Of a DNA stretch of 64,000 bases, positions 11,830 through 23,160 are shown one piece after another. A model generated the notes under the pieces. It was not told the DNA's origin and did no database searches. It worked only from the letters and a program-made list of their open reading frames with translations. Numbering within the stretch: the first letter of the stretch is position 1; every line of letters starts with the position of its first letter. A program made the position numbers and the translations under genes. The stretch spans positions 27,098,505-27,162,504 of the forward strand of contig OZ029917.1 of NCBI GenBank assembly GCA_964023275.1, in the 5' to 3' direction. Source of the stretch: Norana najaformis. Taxonomy: Eukaryota; Annelida; Clitellata; Crassiclitellata; Hormogastridae.

Positions 11830-11960
11830 ATTATGTTGTGACACGGTATGACATGACATGCTGTGACATGATATGAAGTGATACGATGCGATACCATGTG
11901 ATATGATGTGATCTGGTGTAACATGACATGATGTCGTAGAATATGATGTTATATAGAATT
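11830..11960. repeat. Degenerate TGATATGA/TGACATGA tandem repeat
   Basis: Repeats of a 5-10-base motif of the form (A)TGA(C/T)ATGA run through the whole stretch with many substitutions, giving a purine-pyrimidine-balanced simple-sequence tract. Confidence 0.6.
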
Positions 11961-11974
11961 AACATCGAATTATA

Positions 11975-11978
<4 letters not shown>

Positions 11979-12042
<64 letters not shown>
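11979..12042. repeat. (TAA)n microsatellite
   Basis: About 21 uninterrupted TAA units. It lies directly beyond the 3' end of the minus-strand LINE at 12055, so it is probably that element's 3' tail (TTA on the minus strand). Confidence 0.9.
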
Positions 12043-12045
<3 letters not shown>

Positions 12046-12054
12046 TCTTAGTAC

Positions 12055-12960
12055 TTAGTCTTTCCTGTGGAGGTCTGCATAACGGGCAACGCAGCTTCTC
12101 CATTCATCTTTGTCGACTGCTAGTCTTCCTGCTTTATCCCAAGACATCTCCGAACAACCAAGGTTGTCTCTGATGGTCTCTGGCCACGAATTACATGTCC
12201 CATCCATTTCAGTTTTCTCTTTCTGAAGATATTCTCTACATCCTCTTGTCTCATCCCTTTCTCTTATAGTTTTATTTGATACCTTATCACGCCATGAAAT
12301 GTGCATAATTCTTCTCAGACATCTGTGATGTGCTGCCTCCAGTCTTTTCTTGTTTGCCACCCTTACTGGCCAAGTTTCTGATCCATATAGTAGTGTACTT
12401 AGTACTATTGCCTCATACAAACGAATCTTTATCCTTATACTGCACCCGTTGTTCTTCCATATCTTTTCAAGTCTCCCAAAAGCAGCATTTGCCTTTCCTA
12501 GAGCTGCGTATCCTTATCTCTCTGTCACAGCTGCTTTCTGTTGTTAAGCTACCGAGGTAGCAGAAGTCATCCATGATGTCAGTCTCCTTGTCATTAATCA
12601 TGATCTTGTCCATTTCATTCCATTTTCCTATCTTCATGATTTTGGTCTTTTTGGGATTGATAGTAGGCCTAAGTCCAAACTTGGCTGCCTTCTCTTCTGG
12701 GCTTTAGGCGTCAGTTCTATCATGCCTTTCCAAGTGCTGTCCAGCAGGGCGATATCATCTGCGAAGTCCAGGTCATTTTAGTCCAGTGTTACTGCCTTCC
12801 GTCACTCTCGACATCACCCAATCCACAACCAGGGCAAAAATCATCGGTGACTAAACACATCCCTGACTCACGCCAGTTACAATTTGAAGCCACTCACCAA
12901 CCTCTCCTCCGTTTCTCACAGCGCATCGACTGACATGATAAAAGCTCTTGGTGACATCAA
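12055..12960 (-). mobile_element. LINE fragment, C-terminal part of reverse transcriptase
   Basis: The best-preserved part (12055-12420) reads YEAIVLSTLLYGSETWPV, then KRLEAAHHRCLRRIMHISW and DKVSN. This is the standard thumb/C-terminal block of many invertebrate LINEs (LLYGSETW...LE.FH.RCLRRIL.I.W.D.V.N). Upstream on the same strand (12420-12960), pieces of the preceding domain appear across frameshifts: a FADDIALL-like stretch near 12760 and a C.RQG-type segment near 12900. The element ends in a (TTA)n tract. Confidence 0.85.
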
Positions 12961-13053
12961 TTATCTTAGTTTGAATTTCATAACTCTTCACCGGGCAACG
13001 GTGCTTATTATAACTCTTATCAAATTATTACTTTTACTCTTCTAATGAAGAGT

Positions 13054-13110
<57 letters not shown>
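13054..13110. repeat. (TAA)n microsatellite
   Basis: About 18 near-perfect TAA units, with one extra A near the right end. Confidence 0.9.
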
Positions 13111-13111
<1 letters not shown>

Positions 13112-13399
13112 TAATAGAGATTATACAATCCCACAAATACAATGGCGTAACTTAATACCGTTTGCCTTACGCGAAGTTTCCAATAAGACGACCACACGGG
13201 ATTGCTCCATATATGTCGGTTTACGGAAGAACACATAGAGGTCCACTGACTATTTTAAAAGAGAGTTGGTCAAAAGAAATGAACTCGCCTTAACGGATTG
13301 AAATGAAACCATTCAAATATCTTAACAAACTGAGAAGGAACATATAAAAACGTTATCTTCTGCAGAAAGTCATTAGAGAAACAATTACAGCATGCTAAT

Positions 13400-13720
13400 C
13401 AGTCTTCGCGCCTTTTGCTACAAACTCTCTTAGCAATGCATTTGCGTCCCCTTACATAGGCCCTTTTCCAGGGCCTATGAGAGGGGATGCATCAAAGACT
13501 GCAGACCAATACAGAATGGTTTTGACCGATTTTCCGATACTGCGAAATCGTGGGTTTTCAAAAAAACCTTGTTAGCATAAGCCACTCAAGGGCCCATTTG
13601 ATAAAATACGAGTCAGCAATAATTACTGCTGATGTCAGGCCGCCTCCCCGCCGAGCTCTGCCAGCCAATCACATCACTCCACAACGCTTCTGACGAGCGG
13701 TAGCCGTAGGCTCGTGATTA
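13400..13720. repeat. Dispersed repeat shared with 22680-22970
   Basis: Both regions contain, in the same order, a TAGGCCCTTT.CC block, a ...GGTTTTC(A/C)AAAA segment, (C/G)AGTCAGCAATAATTACTG and TGATGTCAG.CCGC, then CTCTGCCAGCCAATCACA. Identity is patchy but ordered over about 280 bases. Because the partner adjoins a gag-like region, these may be old LTR sequences; see the findings. Confidence 0.65.
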
Positions 13721-13737
13721 GCGCATGCAAAACCAAA

Positions 13738-13950
13738 ACTCGATGACTAATGGAAATTTATTGTGCAAACACGTACTCAAAACTTGCTGACTAAGCGGCG
13801 CAATATTAGCTTACAACTTCCATCGGAGAAAAACTTGAGATGATAACTCGATGACTAATGGAAATTTATTGTGCAAACGCGTATTCAAAACTTGCTGACT
13901 AAGCAGCGCAATATTAGCTTACAACTTCCATCGGAGAAAAACTTGAGATG
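13738..13950. repeat. Tandem duplication of a 107-base unit
   Basis: Two copies starting AACTCGATGACTAATGG at about 13738 and 13845 are nearly identical (for example CACGTACTC versus CGCGTATTC). Both contain CTTGCTGACTAAGC.GCGC and end in GGAGAAAAACTTGAGATG. Part of the unit (…CTAA.C..CGCAATATTA) also recurs at the end of the related repeat near 23040. Confidence 0.85.
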
Positions 13951-14709
13951 TCATAGAAAGAGAGCCTTTAGTTTAGCTTCGTACAAAATAGAAGGGTGTA
14001 CAACACTGCATTTCTTATGCGCTACTTACACCTATGTTGATCAACAGCACATTGCATAGTCAACATACGATTGATTTTCAGTCGGAAGGATGCGCACAAA
14101 ATTACCCGTAAAAGGAATTTTTTGAGGTGTGAGACAGAAGGAGTGAATTAAGCAGAGGCGTGCACGAAGGAATTCCTGGCTAGACACGATTCGCTGCCAG
14201 GGGTCGGTGAGCATCTTTACCAGTCCCTGCAGGAGCAAAACGTCGATAGAGGAATCCATGGCTTTTACGAGACGCCGCAACAAACGCTAAGAAGGAAGAG
14301 GATGAGGAGGTGGAAGAAAAGGAGGAGTAAGAGGAGGACGAAGAGGAATATGAGATTTCTAGGTCTTAGTATGCATGAAAACTCAAACGCTATGCTGCGG
14401 ATGATTCTGCAAATAGATTTAGGCCAGTTAATGCTGATGATGCTACTTGTCACTAGTTTTAACGCAAGCAACCTCGTTGCTTATTTTGTTGCCAACGTAT
14501 TGGATCGTTCTATCGAACCAGCTAGATACTTCATATTTCTAAAGTAATTGATCTAGCTCAAGGGGTAAGAGATATTCAATAAACAATGTTGCACGTATCA
14601 TGCCATAAAATGTGATGCATTTTTTTAGATTTCCACTAGGCCTGTAGAACTACAAATGTTATTAGAGTTACAGTCATAGCTACAACAACCGGTTAAAAAC
14701 CAGTGCCTG
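13951..14709. other. Intergenic, no supported feature
   Basis: A GGA/AGA-rich purine stretch lies at 14288-14350. Opposed short frames across it are composition artefacts. Nothing else recognised. Confidence 0.4.
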
Positions 14710-17005
14710 ATATAAATTTAATACTCTACAACTGTCTCTTTTGCCTCGGCGGAGAATTCAATTTAGAATTTACTAACGGAATATCCCGTTGCCCTATATT
14801 TCGTGAATTTATCAGGAAGGTCAACCTAGGCTATGCAATAACCTGATTGCTGGTCATCCGAAATTTACATTAATCTCAGAAGCTCATCGTTCTACCTCGT
14901 TCATTGAGCACTTTTTTGTTAGTGATGAGCTACTCTGCAGAGTAGCATCACCTGAAGTTATTAACAATGGTGACAACCTCTCTAATCATATACTCTTATT
15001 GCTTGATCTTGTCGGTTGTCTTGACATTACTAATATCAACGTCAGCAAAGTTGGTCCTAATAATAACATAAGTAAAAGGCTAAGGTGGGACAAAGCTGAT
15101 CTTAATGCATATTATCAGGCGTCAAATTGTTATCTAAATGACGTTAAGATTTCCATATGCTCCAATCGTTTTAATGTGGGGTGCAGCTGTATGTATGGTA
15201 GCGACACTGATGTAGTGTATGGGCATATTGTTAGTGCATTAACTATGGCAGCTGACCAGCATTGCCCAAAAGTTCTGCCACATTCTATTAACATTTTTGG
15301 GATGGTGAACTAATGGATTTGAAGAATAACTCTATTGAGGCTCATGAATTGTGGAAATCTTGTGGATGTCCCAATCAAGGTTTAGGGTATTACATTAAAA
15401 GATGGACAAAGGCTGAGTATAAATGTCCCATTAGAAAGAAGAAAGATGTTGAAGATTAGTATCTTAAATGATTTGCATGAGTTTCTACTATCTAAAGATA
15501 CTCTTGCATTTTGGAGAACTTGGAAGTGCAAGTTCATGGACGGTGGCATATTGCCATCACCCGTAGACGGTTTTAGTGTTCCTCTGGATATTGCCAATGC
15601 ATTTTGCTAAGAGTTTTGAAAATGCATGTTCATTTAACAGTGCAGAGAGGAATGAATGGCTTAAGGAGAATTCTTTAGTAAGTATTGTGAATATAACCCA
15701 GGTTGCACTTCCAACTCTGTGATAGTGAAATTAGTTGACAAATGTATCCACAAAATGAAACATGGCTATGCTGCTGGACCTGATGGAATAGAGTCCAAAC
15801 ATCTGTTGCTTGCTCATTCTAGATTAGCTGTATTACTTTCTTTGTTGCTTAGCACTATGCTTCTGCATGGAAGAGTTCCAACTAGTTTTGGTCTTGGCAT
15901 TATTGTTTAAATTATTAAGGGACCTTCATTTGACAACAGCCTCAGTGAAAATTATTGGTGTACTGTCTTAAGTTCTAACATATCTAAATTGTTTGAGATG
16001 TATCTTTTGGAATTATAGGGTGATTACTTACAGACCTCTAATATTGAGTTTGGATTTTAAAAGGGATTAGGGTGTTCTCCTGCACTTTTTGTGGCTAGAT
16101 CAATTGTTGAATACTTCTGTAACCGGGTTCCACCAAACATTTATGTGCTTTTGACATGTCCAAGGCATTTGATAAGGTTAATCATTTTGCACTATTTATG
16201 AAACTAATGGATGAAGTTTTAGATACTTTGTTAAACTGGTACAGGTTATGTGCGGCTGTTGTTTGGTAGGACTATGTGTTGTCATCTGTTGTAAACCTTG
16301 CATGTGGAATAAGGCAGGGTGGTGTTTTGTCGCCTTTACATTTTCCTATCTATGTAAATGATGTCATAAATTATATAAGTGATTCAGGGCATGGCTGCAG
16401 GATTGGAGAAACTTTTTAAGGTTGCATTATTTATTCTGATGACCTCATTTTAGTGTCAACATCATTAGGTGACCTTCAAGTCATGGTTGATATATACAAT
16501 TTGGCCAGCTAGATATGAAAGTAAATGCAAAAAATCTCAAATAATTAGATTTAGTTCAAAATATAATAGCGAACGTAGAAACATTACCATAAAAGGGGTA
16601 GGGATTAGTTCTGTTGAGAAGTTAAAATATTTGGGCTGTTTTTGTTGTTGAGAGTAAATTATTCAAAGTCAGTCTGCATGACGTGAGAATAAAATTCTAT
16701 AAGTCGTTAATTCATTGTATAGCAAATGTTTTAAACTTAGTGAGCCTGTTTTACTGCACCTTGTCAATCAATGCTCACTGTCTACCCTTCTTAATAATAT
16801 ATGGAATGGAAGCGATGAATTCTAGTAATGGTGACTTGAACTCTCTTGACTTAATAATCTTCACGTTATGCGTAAGTTATCTGTTTAATCTTTGTCAGTT
16901 AAGGTATAAGCGGGATTGTCCTCCTGTAGGGTTGTGTTGTTTTCTTTGTATTTTTTGCTGCTTCCTTTACGTCTTTTCTGTGTGCTACCGTGTCTAGTGA
17001 ATAAA
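14710..17005 (+). mobile_element. Nearly full-length decayed LINE (endonuclease plus reverse transcriptase)
   Basis: Endonuclease remnants come first: CLGGEFNL (about 14735) matches the (G)DFN block, and SFIEHFFVSDEL (about 14905) matches the S.IDY.F/SDH region. Next is a linker with RWDKADLNAYY at about 15085. Reverse transcriptase blocks follow: KMKHGYAAGPDGI (about 15752-15790), F.KG.GCSPALF near 16055-16090, a degenerate ACGIRQGGVLSP segment at about 16300, and YSDDLILVS (about 16432-16460) for the F/YADD catalytic box. Several stops and frameshifts break it. The 3' end has an ATAAAG signal near 17002 and an AT-rich tail. Intact length would be near that of a chicken-repeat-like LINE ORF2; the clade is not assigned. 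Confidence 0.85.
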
Positions 17006-17009
17006 GATT

Positions 17010-17125
17010 GATATATATTATGTACACATATATTATGTATACATATACACATATATGTATACATACTATGCATACATATTTATATTATGTATACATGTGT
17101 ATGCATATAGGTGCATATAATTACA
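17010..17125. repeat. TATGTATACATA simple repeat after the LINE tail
   Basis: Interrupted ATAC/TATG tetranucleotides. The stretch starts right after the LINE 3' end and probably grew from its tail. Confidence 0.7.
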
Positions 17126-17767
17126 TGTAGGTCTATAATATTAGTAGGTGGGAGTCAGTAGCTCGATTGCTTTTCACGACCAAAGAACACGAACCAAAAT
17201 TTATTAAACTGTATCCTGACCCTCTAAAAGCATTATACATATTACATGTGCTAAAGGGTCGCCGGCCATCGTTAGATTGGCAGTGGGATCTCTGGGTGGC
17301 AAGAGTGCCGTCAAGCGCCTGGTTCCACTCAGCCTCCATGCTCTGAAGCCCAACGAATGAATGTCAAGCTTTCCTTGTCACATAATTCGCGCGATTAGAG
17401 CCTAATATATTAGACCTATTTACTTTCTCTCCTCTCTTCTGTCAATCGGTCTGTCCGTCTGACTGTGTGTCAGTTTGTCTATCCATCTTTACAAGTTATA
17501 TGTGTCTGCGGCTCTCAATCTCTGTCTTTCATGTCTTATTATCAATAAATGCATCTACAGTTGACCATTTTTTAAAGGCCGCCTATTTTTAATTCCCCAA
17601 CTCTTCTTCACCACACTAGTGTGGTATCTTAATTTCTCTTTTGGGCAAATATTATAAGTATTATTTCTTCTTCCGATTGAGTTTTCGTTGATTTTAAATC
17701 CAGAAGCATCCTGTGAAATTCACAATTCGCCGTCTGCTGAAGGAACTAATCGGACGAAACTGCTTGA
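17126..17767. other. Intergenic, no supported feature
   Basis: A CTGTC/TCTG-rich stretch lies near 17440-17530. No gene, RNA or repeat family recognised. Confidence 0.4.
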
Positions 17768-17775
17768 TGCATAGA

Positions 17776-19198
17776 CAGTGGTGTAAATCACGGGGGGACA
17801 GCGGTGGACTGTCCTCCCCAAAGTTTTGACTGGGAGGATTATCCCCCAATGTTAAAACTTCTAATGAGGGGGACAGTAAGGGGGGACAGTGCTAAACCAA
17901 GCATTGTCCCCTCTGCTTCATTGAACTTTTATCATAAAGTATCGTAGAATTAAATTACTTATATGAAAAACGACAGGAACTTTAAGACAAGTAGGCATGA
18001 CTCATGCAAAGGCGAAAAGACAATAGACAGCGGAAAGAAGATAGACAGAGCCACACAGATATGAAGACACAGCGAGGTATGACCCCAAAGGCAACGAGTT
18101 CAGGCGAGGAAGGAAGAGTGCGATCTGTAGGACAGACGGCGGAGCTCAGGAATGTGAGCGGAGGATGCTGCTGCGATGTATGATGAGAGAAGATGGAATG
18201 CTACTGAAGTCTGCCACCAAATCAGGATGACCAAATAAGACCGTGTATCGCGATAGGCCTACAGGGAGAGCGATATAGAATGCTAAATATGCGGTAAGGC
18301 AGCGGAGTAGGACCACCATATGAGGAAAATAGCCAGGACTAGAGAGGAGGATAAATATAGAAAGACAAAGGGTGTCGGGTTTCACTATCAGCAAGACGCT
18401 ATTGAGGAATTTATTGAGATAGTCATTATTCACTACTACTCCTTGCTATTTGTCTCAGAGTTCGGCACATGGTGTAGTAGCACCTTGTTGCGTGTTTAGT
18501 TGTTAACGATAGTTTAAGAGATCTAGGCTCCGAGCCATGTCTTCTACTTCTGAGGCATCTCCGAAGAATGCTTCAATCAAACGTCTCAGACAGTCATTGT
18601 TAAGTTTCAGTTCCAGCAAAAAGAAAAAATCGGGCATTTATTACAGCCTATAAGCTCCCATATAGGCTTACCATTACTGAATCCCATATCCCATAATTTA
18701 TAAATTTCATTAATTGTTTGCACATTTATTTCTCGTTCCACCATAAGATCTAATGTGTTTTGTGCCAAACTACAAAATGAATGATTGCATAGCTCCCCAT
18801 TTATGATATTTATGTTCACTGGCACTAGGCCTATTCACCAACTGTGAATAAAAGTGTTCAAACACTTTAATCAAGTTGCAACAGTATGTGTAGAAAATTG
18901 TACAAAAAACATACAGTAAGCCATCTGTTTGTTGTCCCTCACTAAAAAGTCATTAGCAGTTTCGGCTGGCTTATTTAACCTTTACTTAGAACCTAGATAT
19001 TTACTCTTTATCGTCATATGAACTCTGTAATCTGCATGCAGTTGATGAATTATGAATATGCCTATTTGTGTAGACTCTGTCCCCCCATTTTAGTTTACTG
19101 TCCCCCTCTGTGCCCCCCATTACGAACAAGAAAATGCAAAAAAAATTCGGCGCGTACCGCGCCGTCCCCCCAAAGTTATATACAGATGTTCGCCTCTG
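17776..19198. mobile_element. Non-autonomous or decayed hAT-like DNA transposon
   Basis: The left end reads CAGTGGTGTAAATCACGGGG and the right end, on the other strand, reads CAGAGGCGAACATC. Both start CAG(T/A)GG(T/C)G, the hAT terminal pattern. The element is flanked on both sides by the same 8 bases, TGCATAGA (17768-17775 and 19199-19206), the target-duplication length typical of hAT elements. Subterminal GGGGGACAG motifs point inward from the left end (17792, 17867, 17881) and appear as CTGTCCCCC near the right end (19077, 19098). Such clustered subterminal motifs are where hAT transposases usually bind. The 1.4-kb interior has only short open frames without a transposase or hAT dimerisation domain, so it could not move by itself. 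Confidence 0.85.
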
Positions 19199-19206
19199 TG
19201 CATAGA

Positions 19207-19575
19207 CTGTTGTTGTTGTTGCCGCCGTGTCTTCATGAGCATCGCAGAACGACTTTGCTATCGTCGTTGCCACGCATTTGATGCATTTAGTTGCTGAAAG
19301 ACACAGGCACAAGCGAGAGCTGGCGTTTCATTATTCCCTTCCTTATTCAAGGACTACATGTAAGCTATTGTACCATGCCCGTTCACATGATGTATACCAT
19401 ACCTTATTTGATACCTTACGATACCTTATGCAACCGCAAGATACCGTACCGCTGATCTACCAATTCGGTCAAATTAAGAGAACCAACCTAATGATCGAGA
19501 GTGAGATGCAACTTGAAGAGGATATGCATGCTTTAAAGCCATAACACAGTAGAAAGTCAGTATATAAAGCCACAA
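19207..19575. other. Intergenic with a degenerate GATACCTTA repeat
   Basis: Around 19388-19450 the motif ATACCTTA/ATACC(G)TA repeats about five times at 10-12-base intervals. No gene is supported. Confidence 0.45.
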
Positions 19576-19579
19576 CACG

Positions 19580-19753
19580 GGCACGGTAGCTGATTGGTTA
19601 GAGCGCTCGGCTTGTAACGCAGAGAGTACGGGTTCGAGCCTCATCTGAGGCGGTTATTGCTTAGGGACCTTGAGCAAGTCCGCCACTCACACTGATGCAG
19701 AGTCATTAGATAGTGGCGCTTAGTAAATGCAGAAATAATAATAATAATAACGC
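19580..19753 (+). mobile_element. SINE family 1, full-length copy with tRNA-Thr-like head
   Basis: The head has an A box (TAGCTGATTGG, 19587-19597) and a perfect B box (GGTTCGAGCCT, 19631-19641). The anticodon-loop position reads TGT between CTCGGCT and an AGAG strand, like tRNA-Thr(TGT). The head is followed by the body AGGGACCTTGAGCAAGT, then TTAGATAGTGGCGCTTA and an AAATGCAGAAATAATAATAA tail. Further copies are at 3012-3123 (plus), 42680-42856 (minus) and 50426-50612 (minus). The head lacks a matching acceptor stem, so it is not a working tRNA gene. Confidence 0.85.
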
Positions 19754-20579
19754 GTAATACCATCCGAGTATACCGTGTACACGTGCAGTATCTCGGTTTT
19801 ACAGCTCCTTTTAAGGCTCCTTTCTCAAAGCGATCCTCCCTGGAATACAGGACGGTAAATTCTCAACTATCGACGAATTTGTTCCTCTGTAGGACTCGCA
19901 AAATATTCGTGTAGCCGACAAATGCATACAGACACCAACCAACAAAATTCCATCCAGCGCTGGCAATTACTGCATGTTCGTATAACCTTGATCAATACTG
20001 AAACTGAATGACAACGAACAGAATGAAGCCTCGCAACACACAGTCGCGCTGTGACTTCTACCTCTGAGTGTGAGGAAGTGCCAGTCGCTAAGCGTCTTCA
20101 TCTGGACATCGTCATTTCTGTCCTCATTGCAACATGGACTAGAAACTCTGAACATCGTATCAATTGTCAACCATGCAACATACATGTATCGAGATCGTAA
20201 TCGTAATGTATGAGCTGGGTTTAACACACGGAATTCTTAATTGTCCAGAATAGCAAATCGTCAGATGTCTTGATCATTCCTGCGTTACATTTTTATCACA
20301 ATATATTTAAAATTTCGAAATATTTAATATTGAAATATTTACTTGAAATATTTAAAATATCACATTATATTTAAAATTTCGATGCTGTTTGCAATTCTAC
20401 TTCCTGTTTCTAGACTTGTCAGTTTTATTAAATAGCTTACAAATACTTCAGTTCTAATCTGGCAAACTCGAAAATTGTCCGGCTTTTACCTAAAGTCTTA
20501 GCACTCTGCGCGTAACTATAAAATCTTCCATTCTAGCAACTAGTCTTCTGAAAATCAGCAGTTACAGTGATTGCAGACT
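19754..20579. other. Intergenic, no supported feature
   Basis: An AT-rich ATATTTAAAATTTCGAAATATT palindrome-like cluster lies near 20300-20385. The 86-codon frame at 19967-20227 (minus) shows no resemblance. This stretch may hold decayed pol sequence downstream of the gag-like region but I could not read any. Confidence 0.35.
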
Positions 20580-22441
20580 CTAAAAGAACTGGACGGCAAC
20601 AGCTGTGTCAGCTTCTTCGCACTTGCTTAATAGCTCTTTAGCCTCATCACTCCAGTATACGCATTCTTAAAGGTATTGCAATGTTTCTGTCACTAACTGA
20701 TGTGCTTCGACCGTCTTTGAACCGCGCTGTCTCTCTGCCTGACTTTTGGATCTTGATCTGGAACCGAACCCTTTCGCCTATCGATTTTGTTTTGACTGAG
20801 CGCCTGTGAATAAGCTGGTCCCCGCGGCGCGGCTTTCGTTGGGCGCTGTAGAAATCTTGGTATTAGGATTTGAACAGCTTTTCTGGAAAACTATGCAGAA
20901 GCCTGAAGAACGGTGCTTAGAGCTATTAATGCAGCACCATACTGAAGATCTGTTAAACAATTCAAACAATACTTGTACATGAAGCTGTTTTCAGTCACGT
21001 GTTCTGTGGCAAGCTTCAAAGCTCAATGTATTGTGTGGCCAGACGAATGTTACTGTCATGTGGTTTCGCAGCGTGGAGCATGGAAATCTCGTTCCTACCT
21101 TCTAAGCATAGGAGGTTAAATATCACAGCATCTGTACCTGTGAACGAAATTTAACTTTGAAATAAAGGAACGCTGAAAAAATTTCTGCTCTAACACAAAA
21201 TGGTTGTGCGCGCTGTCCACAAAAGTCATAGGTGCGCGAAGCTTGGAGGGAACTTTACCATAAACTCCTATAATCTTACTCTCCGTAGTGTTGGAAGTCT
21301 ATGTGACCTAATAATCCTAATAAATCTTTGTTCACTTCCCTACTACGGATATAGTAATTGAATACACTTAAAAACCCTGCATTGAACAATTTAAAGGTTT
21401 CATCTAGCAATTTCTTTGCCTTAGTAAACCTTGCTCTCTACTCCTGGTATGTTAATTTAAACTTTTCCAAAATGTGCTTTTTGACACAATTATAGTCATC
21501 AAAATTGATATAATTCAAACAAATCAAAACAGTTACAGCCGTCGGAATCATCAAGGGTAATAGCAATTTAAGCCAAAATTGTTTTTCAATGCTGAAACTG
21601 TTAAAAGCATTCTCCACTGTTTCAAAGTACGAAGGAATTAATGCAAACCATAAGAAATCTTGGGAAAGACATGTTTCATAGAATAGTCATTGTTTTTAAT
21701 TTTTTTGCTGTAATTGAATCCTCGTCTTCAAATTTCTATGTCTCTTCCTGTTTTTCTTCCTTCCATCATTCTTCTTCTTCCAGTCTACTTGTGCTCTACT
21801 TGTGCTTTCCTCCTTATATCTCTGCTGCATCATCTCTTTCTCTTCTGTTCTTGTCCTGTCTTGTTGCTCCATCTTCATTTGCATAAAGTTCATTTGCCCT
21901 CTCCGCTTCTCTCGTTTCATCACCATCTCGCGCAGCTGCACCTCTTTTATCTAAAGTATCTTTGCTCGGCTTCTGTTCGATCTTGTCTCTTTTGTTCAAA
22001 CTGCTGTTTACGTTTCTCAGTTTGTAGTCTTTGCATCTGGAAATTCGACCTGTGTTGCTTTCTCTGCGGCTCCCAATTCAGCACGTTCCATTTGCAACTG
22101 CACTTAAACTTGCTTTTTCTTTCCAACTCTATTGCTTGTTCTATATCCTTTCTTTTTTAGGCTTGTTCCAGTCCTCTTTGTTCGGCCTCGGCTCTTTCTT
22201 TTCATGGCTTCTGTTGTGAAAGGGGTCGGAGGTTTCTTTCTTGGCTCCTGTTCGAGTTTAACCAAATCATCAGCTTCTGCTGCTTCCTCAGTCAGCCACT
22301 GTTTTGCTAGCATGTCAACATTAGATCTTGAGTTACCTTCTTTATCTGCTCGGACTTCCATTCGCACTGCTTAAACCGCTCTTTGCCTAGTTTTTTTATT
22401 TCAGCCTATTTTTTTTGGGCCGACAAACATTGCATCTTACT
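20580..22441 (-). mobile_element. Gag-like region of a decayed LTR retrotransposon
   Basis: The minus strand carries a possible start (MQCLSAQKK) near 22434. A long charged Gln/Glu/Arg/Lys-rich stretch follows (22370-21700). Then, across frameshifts at 21640-21290, comes a segment with NYINFDDYNCVKKHIL, then YQEYRARFTKAKKLLDETF. The order 'Y..LK..IL..Y.LT...YR.RF..A.K...ETF' is typical of Ty3/gypsy-type gag capsid regions. A further piece near 20600-20700 could be the end of capsid; no zinc knuckle is preserved. Several frameshifts and stops make it non-functional. A repeat at 22640-23060, upstream in the element's orientation, could be its LTR. Confidence 0.55.
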
Positions 22442-22639
22442 TATTTAAGTAAAGTTCAGCAACGATACATTTTTCAACCGTAAGCAAAAATTTAATGCTT
22501 AATACCATACGCAAAAAGATCACTTCAGTGCAAGTGTTAATAAAGTTATAAAAATATTCGTAAAATACAGTACGTGTATTCTCACCTATAGCCTTCCGTG
22601 CGGATCTACTCACCTTCAGCTGCTCCAATCTATCAAGAC

Positions 22640-23060
22640 CATAATTATGTAACTGAAACTTTCAGCTTAGCATACGCCAGACGTCTGCCACAAATCTTTG
22701 CGCTCTCTGTGCAAAATCGTCGCGCTCGCTAATATAGGCCCTTTCCCGCCAAGACATCAGACCAAAACAAACATGTTTAGACCGGTCTCACGATATGATG
22801 CAAACGTCGGTTTTCCAAAACCCGCTGACACATCACAATGTTGGCCGCGCGAGCACCCACGTGATAAAATCACGTCAGCAATAATTACTGGTGATGTCAG
22901 CCCGCTTGCCCGCAGGGCTCTGCCAGCCAATCACACCACACACCACGTGACAGCCAGCACGTGATCTGCGTACAAACAAATCAACTACCTGATAACTCAT
23001 GCCAATTTCTATACAAATTCTCCCAAATTTGTGTAACTAAACAACGCAATATTACGCTCG
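22640..23060. repeat. Dispersed repeat, possible LTR next to the gag-like region
   Basis: It shares ordered blocks with 13400-13720 and with the following 107-base unit: GCCACAAATCTTTGCG-type start, TAGGCCCTTTCC, CACGTCAGCAATAATTACTG, GCTCTGCCAGCCAATCACA and CTAAACAACGCAATATTA. It sits immediately upstream of the gag-like region in that region's orientation, as a 5' LTR would. No TG...CA ends with a target duplication were found. Confidence 0.5.
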
Positions 23061-23073
23061 GGGAAAGAGAGAG

Positions 23074-23078
<5 letters not shown>

Positions 23079-23157
<79 letters not shown>
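23079..23157. repeat. (GA)n microsatellite
   Basis: About 40 uninterrupted GA units. The long Arg-Glu or Leu-Ser open frames over it are artefacts. Confidence 0.95.

Positions 23158-23160
<3 letters not shown>

Noticed and set aside
19580-19653. Functional tRNA-Thr gene
   Set aside because: Acceptor-stem halves do not pair and the sequence continues into a SINE body shared with other copies.
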